Positions 1 through 4,855 of a stretch of 7,614 nt of DNA are shown in pieces. The notes under the pieces were generated by a model. It was not told where the DNA came from, ran no database searches, and saw only the letters and a list, made by a program, of their open reading frames with translations. Source of the DNA: IDS-8 sp965651325 (GTDB lineage Bacteria; Pseudomonadota; Gammaproteobacteria; Steroidobacterales; Woeseiaceae). The DNA lies in contig CBFGSB010000146.1 in NCBI GenBank assembly GCA_965651325.1, positions 1 to 7,614 of the forward strand, read 5' to 3'. The translations under genes were made by a program, and so were the position numbers. How positions within the stretch are numbered: position 1 is the stretch's first letter; every line of letters begins with the position of its first letter.

Positions 1-227
1 TGTCCGCCTGCGCAACGACCCCGCAAGAGATCGCATCACGGGAGTACCGGCGCGAAAACGCCAGGGTCGAGGCGATGGACAGGTTCGAAGCGCTCAGAAG
101 AGCTTGTGCGCATGCCGGGGGAACCGTGCAGGTGCATCGCGTGTCGAGCGGCCGGATGCCGCCGACGACGACCGAGCTGCTGACCGCGACCTGCGGCCGG
201 CAGCGCCCGGCTTCAGTTTTGCGTTGA
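1..227 (+). CDS. Small lipoprotein of unknown function, 5' end cut by window
   Basis: An open frame enters from the left edge (first full codon at base 3) and ends at TGA 225-227. Its first visible residues are Ser-Ala-Cys, and the cut codon before them ends in TG, which allows Leu. This gives an L-S-A-C lipobox, so the signal peptide lies just outside the window and the Cys at 9-11 would be lipidated. The mature part is about 72 residues: an Arg/Glu-rich, probably helical first half (QEIASREYRRENARVEAM), then a segment with two further Cys (in RRACAHAGG and TATCGR) that could form a disulfide, and a short basic tail. I do not recognise a named family. The gene is convergent with the MFS gene. 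Support is the lipobox plus uninterrupted coding sense; the main doubt is that the start is not visible. A longer frame on the same strand from 104 is judged a shadow. Confidence 0.55.
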   Translation, partial: SACATTPQEIASREYRRENARVEAMDRFEALRRACAHAGGTVQVHRVSSGRMPPTTTELLTATCGRQRPASVLR

Positions 228-318
228 CGCGGCAACCAACCGCGGAGGCGGCGCCGGCTTTGGCCCTGGCCCGGCGGGCGCGGGGCCTCAAGCGGGGTTT
301 AACACGCGGAAACCACGC
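228..318. other. Convergent intergenic gap with short GC-rich inverted repeats
   Basis: This is the space between the tails of the small lipoprotein (+) and the MFS transporter (-). Immediately after the lipoprotein stop there is a perfect 5-bp inverted repeat, CGCGG (228-232) and CCGCG (240-244), around a 7-base loop. Nearer the MFS stop is a second 5-bp repeat, GGTTT (296-300) and AAACC (310-314), with a 9-base loop. Neither is followed by a T tract on the strand where one would be needed, so they are at best weak or Rho-assisted transcription ends. The middle is very GC-rich. I see no gene here. Confidence 0.35.
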
Positions 319-1629
319 TCATTCCTGCGCCTCCTTGAGCCGCAGGGCGGCGCCGGCCGCGACCAGCGAAACGCACGACAGGACCAGCACCGCGGCGGCC
401 GGCCCGGCGAGCGCCACGAGCGCGCTGACGGCCCCGCCGGCAAGCAGCAGGACGCCGATAATCGTATTGCTCACCGCGACGTAGCTCGCCCGGGTCTCGG
501 CCGTCGCGATGTCGATGAGGTGCGTCTTGCGGCCCGCCCGCACGCCCTCGTGCGCGACGTTCAGCAGGAAATAGCTGACCGCGAAAAAGGCCGCGGGGTA
601 CGGCAGGTTGTCGATGCTCGACACGCCCACGGTGACAAACCCGGCGAACGCCGCGAGCACCGCCGCCGCGGCCATGGTCTTGCGGCTCGAGCGGTCCGAC
701 AGGCGCCCCCAGGCCGCCGCGCTCGCGAAACCCGCGGCGCCCGATGCGATGAGCAACGCCCCGAGCTGCGAGATCGCGCCTTCCGACGCACGGCTCGCGA
801 TCCCGATGTAGAAAGGCGCGACCAAAGCGGTCGACAGTAGCAGCGTGCGCACGACAAGGAACTGTCGCAGGTCGGCATCCTTGCGGATGAGGCCGAGCTG
901 CCGGACCGCTTCCGTGATCGCGTTGCCGCCGCCCTCGGTTGCGCCCGCGTATTCCGCGATCCGGCTGAAAAGCAGCGCGGCGAAGATCCAGAGCGCCCCC
1001 GCGGCGGACAAAAGGGTCGCGAAGAACGCGGTCCCTTGCCGGTCCGGCGCCACGACGAACCAGAGTGCCCCGACCACGATCGTGATCCCGCCCGCGAGCG
1101 ACGAGGCATAGCCGCTCGCGGTGCCGCGGCGGCTCTTGCTCACGGTCTTGCCGAGCACGTCCTTGTCCGCGATCGAGCAGACGCCGCGCGCGAGGCTGAA
1201 CACGACGAGCAGCGCGAGAATGCACCAGCCGGCGGTAGCCCCGCGCTGCGTGAGGGCGACCAGCGCCATCGCGGCGACGGCAAGCCCCTGCACGATGCTG
1301 CCGCCGACCCAGAACCACTTGCGCACCGGAACACGCCGGATGAAGCCGGCAACGAAGAGCTGCGGCAAAAGCGATAGGGATTCCCGCACCGGCACCAGGA
1401 AACCGAGCATGAAGGTCGGCGCGCCGAGATGAATCAGCAGCCACGACAGGACCACCTTGGGGCTGGAGAGCAGGTCGCCGGTCTTGGTGGCCACGAGCGA
1501 GCCGATGTGGATGAAGAAGTTCCGCGGCTGCTCACGGCAGGCATCCAGCGGGATATCGCGGCAGACGCGAGCGTCCTCGTCGCCGGTCAGGAGATCGTAG
1601 AGGTCGCGCGTGAGGCCCGCGGGGGCCAT
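319..1629 (-). CDS. MFS transporter, substrate unknown
   Basis: 436-residue inner-membrane secondary transporter of the major facilitator superfamily. The sequence shows about 12 hydrophobic helices (roughly 58-80, 85-97, 105-126, 133-150, 172-193, 202-221, 256-278, 287-306, 317-336, 343-360, 383-403, 407-428). The loop between helices 8 and 9 carries a clear motif A, GRLSDRSSRKTM (308-319), and the long polar stretch 223-255 is the usual central loop. Ahead of helix 1 is a polar cytoplasmic segment of about 55 residues with two cysteines in CRDIPLDAC (23-31). The stretch LVPVRESLSLLPQLFVAG (78-95) is, from memory, typical of one uncharacterised proteobacterial MFS group; this is not a substrate assignment. 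I chose ATG 1629; GTG 1644 (five codons longer) is possible, and neither has a good Shine-Dalgarno. It is transcribed divergently from the gamma-glutamyltransferase gene, so the two may share control. Confidence 0.85.
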   Translation of the reverse strand: MAPAGLTRDLYDLLTGDEDARVCRDIPLDACREQPRNFFIHIGSLVATKTGDLLSSPKVVLSWLLIHLGAPTFMLGFLVPVRESLSLLPQLFVAGFIRRVPVRKWFWVGGSIVQGLAVAAMALVALTQRGATAGWCILALLVVFSLARGVCSIADKDVLGKTVSKSRRGTASGYASSLAGGITIVVGALWFVVAPDRQGTAFFATLLSAAGALWIFAALLFSRIAEYAGATEGGGNAITEAVRQLGLIRKDADLRQFLVVRTLLLSTALVAPFYIGIASRASEGAISQLGALLIASGAAGFASAAAWGRLSDRSSRKTMAAAAVLAAFAGFVTVGVSSIDNLPYPAAFFAVSYFLLNVAHEGVRAGRKTHLIDIATAETRASYVAVSNTIIGVLLLAGGAVSALVALAGPAAAVLVLSCVSLVAAGAALRLKEAQE

Positions 1630-1650
1630 GGCTTCGGTGTTCACACCTGC

Positions 1651-1680
1651 ATTTTGGGTCAAGTCGGCCGCCGGAGCCAA
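1651..1680 (-). promoter_or_regulatory. Possible weak sigma-70 promoter for the MFS gene
   Basis: On the minus strand TTGGCT (1680-1675) is followed after 18 bases by CAAAAT (1656-1651); each box matches 4 of 6 consensus bases. Transcription would start near 1644, leaving a leader of about 15 bases before ATG 1629 and effectively none before GTG 1644. This fits the lack of a Shine-Dalgarno but is weak evidence. Confidence 0.25.
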
Positions 1681-1685
1681 TGCTG

Positions 1686-1691
1686 TACAAT
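1686..1691 (+). promoter_or_regulatory. Possible -10 element for the gamma-glutamyltransferase gene
   Basis: TACAAT matches the sigma-70 -10 consensus at 5 of 6 positions and lies about 50 bases before the chosen start. No convincing -35 sits 16-18 bases upstream. A small perfect hairpin, CCGC-TTT-GCGG (1695-1705), falls at the expected transcription start or early leader. If this box is real, an ATG at 1680 cannot be the translation start, which supports 1728 or 1743. Confidence 0.35.
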
Positions 1692-1742
1692 TTGCCGCTT
1701 TGCGGAAACATCGGGCAGGTTCTGGCAATGGCGGCAGGGACG

Positions 1743-3458
1743 ATGAAGGCGACGATTCGGGTACGCAATTTTCTCGCGGGCGCATGCACCGCCGCCCTGC
1801 TGCTCGGCAGCATCGCCGCCGATGCCGGGCGCCTGCCGGTGCGCGGCCAGCACGGGATGGTGGCGACATCGTCGGAAATCGCGTCCCGGGTCGGCGCCGA
1901 GGTCCTGAAGAACGGCGGCAACGCGGTGGACGCCGCGGTGGCAACGGCGTTCGCGATGGCGGTGACCTGGCCGTCCGCCGGCAACATCGGCGGCGGCGGC
2001 TTCCTCGTCTATTACGGCGCGGACGGCTACACCACGACCTTCGACTTCCGCGAGAAGGCGCCGCTGGCCGCAACCGAGACGATGTACCTGGACGAGAACG
2101 GCGAAGTGCGCGAGGGCTACCCGAATCACCTGGGCATCCTCGCCGTCGGCGTCCCGGGGACGGTCGCGGGGCTCGAGCTGGCGCACCGGGAGCTCGGCTC
2201 GCTCGAGTGGTCCGCGCTGGTGGCGCCCGCGGTAAAGCTCGCGCGCGAGGGCATCCCGATAAGCTGGGCGCTGCACGACGATTTCAGGGAGCGGGAAGAG
2301 TTCTGGGACCGGTACCCGAGCTCGGCTGAAAAATTCCTGAAAGACGACGGCTCCTTCTACCAGCCTGGCGACAGGTGGGTGCAGCCCGACCTTGCCGACA
2401 CGCTGCAGCGTATCCAGGACAACGGCCGCGACGGGTTTTACGCGGGCAGGACGGCCGAGCTCATCGCCGATTTCATGGAAGCGAACGGCGGCATCATCAC
2501 GCTCGAGGACCTGGCGCAATACGAGGCCGTCGAGCGCGCACCGATTCGCGGCAGCTATCGCGGCTACGAGATAGTCGGCATGCCGCCTCCGAGCTCCGGC
2601 GGCGTCACCATGGTCGAGATGCTGAACATACTGGAAGGCTACGACCTGGCCGCGGCCGGGCTCAATTCGGCGCAATACCTGCACCTGCTAACGGAAGCGA
2701 TGCGCCGCGGCTACGCGGATCGCGCGGAGCACCTGGGCGACCCCGATTTCGTCGACGACATGCCGATCGAGCGTCTCACGTCGAAGGACTACGCCGCGAG
2801 CCTGCGGGCGACGATCGACCCGGAGAAGGCATCGAAGAGCGATCCGCAGGCGTTCGCACAGATCTACGAGAGCCCGAGCACGACGCATATCTCGATCGCC
2901 GACGACGAGGGCAACATGGTGTCGCTGACGTACACCCTCGAGTGGAGTTACGGCTCGCACATCGTCGTCGAAGGCGCGGGATTTTTGCTGAACAACGAGA
3001 TGGGCGACTTCAATGCGCAGCCCGGCGTTACCGACGCGGAAGGCCGCATCGGCACGGCGCCGAACCGCATCCGCCCCGGAAAGCGCATGCTGTCCAGCAT
3101 GTCACCGACGATCGTTGCAAAGGACGGCGTACCCGTCATGGCGATCGGCACTCCCGGCGGCAAGACGATCATTACCACGACGATGCAGGTCATCCTGAAC
3201 GTGCTCGATCACGGGCTGAACATCGGCGAGGCGATCGAGGCAGGCCGCATCCATCACCGCTGGCTGCCGGACTACACCCAGGTCGAGAAACCCGGCTTTT
3301 CGCCGGACACGATCCGCCTGTACGAAGCCCTCGGTCACGAGGTGCGGTTCCAGGGGGGTATGGGCTCGGCGATGGGCGTTTACCACGACCTCGAGAACGA
3401 CGTTTACCTCGGAGCGGCCGACTCGCGTGCGCCCGATGGCGGTGCCGTGGGTTACTGA
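1743..3458 (+). CDS. ggt: Gamma-glutamyltransferase (glutathione hydrolase), periplasmic
   Basis: 571-residue Ntn-hydrolase precursor that cleaves and transfers the gamma-glutamyl group of glutathione and related peptides. A Sec signal peptide (MKATIRVRNF, then a hydrophobic core) probably ends at AADA/G, residue 28. The family self-cleaves before the catalytic Thr, here T380 in STTHISIADDEGN, giving a large subunit of about 379 (less signal) and a small one of 192 residues. Matching E. coli numbering with a constant offset of 11 (from memory): R103 in DFREKAP is Arg114, D422 is Asp433, S451-S452 in LSSMSPT are Ser462-463, and G472-G473 in GTPGG are the oxyanion Gly483-484. Two substrate-pocket sites differ: E419 for Gln430 (Glu is common in other family members) and E400 for Asn411 (unusual). 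ATG 1743 fits the signal peptide, with AGGGA close upstream; ATG 1728, with AGG 8 bases upstream, is a credible alternative five codons longer. The end overlaps the diheme cytochrome gene tail to tail. Confidence 0.95.
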   Translation: MKATIRVRNFLAGACTAALLLGSIAADAGRLPVRGQHGMVATSSEIASRVGAEVLKNGGNAVDAAVATAFAMAVTWPSAGNIGGGGFLVYYGADGYTTTFDFREKAPLAATETMYLDENGEVREGYPNHLGILAVGVPGTVAGLELAHRELGSLEWSALVAPAVKLAREGIPISWALHDDFREREEFWDRYPSSAEKFLKDDGSFYQPGDRWVQPDLADTLQRIQDNGRDGFYAGRTAELIADFMEANGGIITLEDLAQYEAVERAPIRGSYRGYEIVGMPPPSSGGVTMVEMLNILEGYDLAAAGLNSAQYLHLLTEAMRRGYADRAEHLGDPDFVDDMPIERLTSKDYAASLRATIDPEKASKSDPQAFAQIYESPSTTHISIADDEGNMVSLTYTLEWSYGSHIVVEGAGFLLNNEMGDFNAQPGVTDAEGRIGTAPNRIRPGKRMLSSMSPTIVAKDGVPVMAIGTPGGKTIITTTMQVILNVLDHGLNIGEAIEAGRIHHRWLPDYTQVEKPGFSPDTIRLYEALGHEVRFQGGMGSAMGVYHDLENDVYLGAADSRAPDGGAVGY

Positions 3459-4318
3459 TCCGCGCCGGGCTTCAGCGATTTCAGGTAAACGGCGATGGCG
3501 TGACGGTCGGCCGGCGTCAGGTAACTGGTGCAGTCGTCGATCACCTCCGCCATCACCCCGCCCGTGAAATCGCCGTCGGGCTCCATCCCCATCTCGAGGA
3601 AGTACTCGATGTCGCCGATCGACCAGTCGCCGATACCGTTTTCCGCGTCGGCCGTGATGCCCGGCACTTTCTCTCCGCCGGGGCCTTCCGGGTTCCCGGT
3701 GAGCGCCTTGTCGCGTTGCAGCGCGCCGAAGCGGCCGCGCGGCGTGTGGCATTCCCCGCAATGCCCGAGGTGCCGCACGAGGTAGGCGCCGCGGTTCCAG
3801 TCCGCGCTCGCATCCGGATCGGGCTGGAAGCGTCCCGGCTCGAAGTAGCGGCGCTTCCAGAATCCCGCGCCGAAACGTGACGCCAGGAACGACAACTCGT
3901 GCTCCGGAGTCGCCTGGCGCACCGGCTCCAGGCTGAACAGGTAGGCCTTGATCGCGAGCGCGTCGTCGCGCGCGATCCCGGTGTAGGAGGTGTACGGAAA
4001 CGCGGGGAAGTAGTGCTTGCCCTCGGGGCTCTCCCCCAGCCACAACGCGTTGACGAACTCGTCGTCCGACCAGCCGCCGATTCCCGTCTCCACGTCCGGC
4101 GTGATGTTCGGTGACCAGAAGGTGCCGTAAGGCGACTCCAGCGCGCGCCCGCCCGCGAAGGGCACCGCGCCTTCCTCGTCCGCGGTGTGGCAGGTGACGC
4201 AGCCGCCGGCGTGGACGAGGTACTCGCCCCTTTTGGCGCCGTTGTCGCCGCCCGGCGCGGCCATCGCGGCAGGCATCAGCGCCGCGGCGAGCAAGCAGGC
4301 AATCGCCCTAGTCGTCAT
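3452..4318 (-). CDS. Diheme cytochrome c, periplasmic
   Basis: 288-residue electron-transfer protein. A signal peptide (MTTRAIACLLAAALMPAAMA, likely cut after residue 20) sends it to the periplasm. Two class I cytochrome c domains follow, with heme-attachment sites CVTCH (40-44) and CGECH (187-191). Each domain has the NITPD/ITAD and GIGxWS pattern (71-84; 221-233), and the first has FPAFPYTSYTG (104-114). From memory, this architecture is shared with cytochrome subunits of membrane or periplasmic dehydrogenases. Domain 2 has Met 243, 245 and 256; M256 in GGVMAEV is the likeliest axial ligand. Domain 1 has no Met at all. The start overlaps the last 11 bases of the upstream cytochrome c' gene (ATGACGACTAG), so translation is probably coupled; no separate well-spaced Shine-Dalgarno is needed or seen. 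The TAA stop lies 7 bases inside the gamma-glutamyltransferase gene. No dehydrogenase partner is visible, so the electron donor is unknown. Confidence 0.9.
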   Translation of the reverse strand: MTTRAIACLLAAALMPAAMAAPGGDNGAKRGEYLVHAGGCVTCHTADEEGAVPFAGGRALESPYGTFWSPNITPDVETGIGGWSDDEFVNALWLGESPEGKHYFPAFPYTSYTGIARDDALAIKAYLFSLEPVRQATPEHELSFLASRFGAGFWKRRYFEPGRFQPDPDASADWNRGAYLVRHLGHCGECHTPRGRFGALQRDKALTGNPEGPGGEKVPGITADAENGIGDWSIGDIEYFLEMGMEPDGDFTGGVMAEVIDDCTSYLTPADRHAIAVYLKSLKPGADQ

Positions 4319-4775
4319 CCTTGCGGAAATTGTTGTGACAGCCGCGGCAGGCTGCCCCGACTTCGCGCATTGCCGAGCTGATTGCCTTGCGATCGCCCGT
4401 TGACGCCGCCTCGGCAAGCGCGGCCGTGGCGTCCTCGGCGTCGCTGACAGCTCGCGCGAATTCCTCGGGCTTTTCCCAGATCGCGGGCAGCGCCTCGGAA
4501 TCGCCGACGTTGGAGCCTTCCGGGAACACGTAGCTCAATTCCGCGGCGGTGTTCGCCAGCGATTGCGCGTGCTCGTCGACGAAGCCATGGTCTTCCACGA
4601 GGCCGCGCAGGTGCATCGAGATCGCCGATACGTGCGCGCCCATGGCATGCATGATCGTCTCCCGGTATTCCATCGCATCTTCCGCTGCCGTGTTCTCTTC
4701 AGCGGTGACCGAGGCGGCCGGTACCCCGACGCACAGGACGAGGGCCAATGCCGATGCCAGGTTGCTGCGCTGCAT
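4308..4775 (-). CDS. Cytochrome c'/c-556 family protein, periplasmic
   Basis: 155-residue class II cytochrome c, expected to be a periplasmic four-helix bundle with the heme near the C terminus. The sequence shows a signal peptide (residues 1-25, cut likely after SVTA), helix 1 with MEYRETIMHAMGAHVSAI (35-52), the mid-protein LPAIWEKPEEFARAV (96-110), and the single heme site CRGCH (143-147) in GAACRGCHNNFRK. Against Alcaligenes xylosoxidans cytochrome c' (remembered alignment anchored on YRxxx), M42 falls where that protein has distal Leu16. This favours a six-coordinate, c-556-like heme in electron transfer over a gas-binding c'. The start is ATG 4775 because GGAG (4787-4784 on the minus strand) sits 8 bases upstream and a signal peptide follows. 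First gene of a two-gene operon with the overlapping diheme cytochrome, which makes them likely redox partners. Confidence 0.88.
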   Translation of the reverse strand: MQRSNLASALALVLCVGVPAASVTAEENTAAEDAMEYRETIMHAMGAHVSAISMHLRGLVEDHGFVDEHAQSLANTAAELSYVFPEGSNVGDSEALPAIWEKPEEFARAVSDAEDATAALAEAASTGDRKAISSAMREVGAACRGCHNNFRKDDD

Positions 4776-4791
4776 GTGCGATGCTCCGTTA

Positions 4792-4820
4792 TTGTCGTTT
4801 GCCCGCTCACAGAATACCCT
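4792..4820 (+). promoter_or_regulatory. Weak candidate promoter of the antiporter gene
   Basis: TTGTCG (4792-4797) and TACCCT (4815-4820) are 17 bases apart on the plus strand. The -35 is fair but the -10 matches only 3 of 6. It physically overlaps the opposite-facing promoter candidate of the cytochrome operon, so if both are real they would compete. The antiporter start has only a weak purine-rich stretch (AAAGACGG) before ATG 4856. Confidence 0.25.
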
Positions 4821-4840
4821 TGCCGCCCACAACTTAACAA
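4811..4840 (-). promoter_or_regulatory. Candidate sigma-70 promoter of the cytochrome operon
   Basis: On the minus strand TTGTTA (4840-4835) and TATTCT (4816-4811) are 18 bases apart, each 4 of 6 to consensus. The predicted start near 4805 leaves a leader of about 30 bases that contains the GGAG ribosome-binding site. Spacing, leader length and Shine-Dalgarno are mutually consistent. Confidence 0.4.
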
Positions 4841-4855
4841 ACAAAGACGGCCCAC

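Noticed and set aside
104..484. 126-residue frame on + covering the lipoprotein end, the gap and the MFS tail
   Set aside because: Low-complexity Ala/Arg/Thr-rich translation with no family signal; it is antisense to the MFS gene and out of frame with the lipoprotein reading. Typical GC-rich shadow.
299..1444. 381-residue Arg/Gly-rich frame on - inside the MFS gene
   Set aside because: Shadow frame; the overlapping frame gives 12 hydrophobic helices and MFS motif A, while this one has no recognisable fold.
1680..1742. Upstream ATG at 1680 as the GGT start
   Set aside because: It would precede the TACAAT -10 candidate at 1686 and add 21 non-signal-like residues before a clear signal peptide; 1743 or 1728 is better supported.
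1659..2684. 341-residue frame on - antisense to GGT, and a similar one at 5405-6187 antisense to the antiporter
   Set aside because: Long antisense frames are common in GC-rich genes; the translations are rich in Arg, His and Gly with no domain signal and no ribosome-binding site support.
2375..3880. 501-residue frame on + across the GGT and diheme cytochrome genes
   Set aside because: It spans two genes on opposite strands, is extremely Arg-rich, and lies over strong family matches in other frames.
4319..4417. 33-residue N-terminal extension of the diheme cytochrome frame (start at 4417)
   Set aside because: The extension lies inside the cytochrome c' gene and is Arg/Gln-rich; a proper signal peptide starts at ATG 4318.
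4776..4844. 23-residue N-terminal extension of the cytochrome c' frame (start at 4844)
   Set aside because: The ATG at 4775 has a well-spaced GGAG and starts the signal peptide; the extension would cover the promoter candidate.
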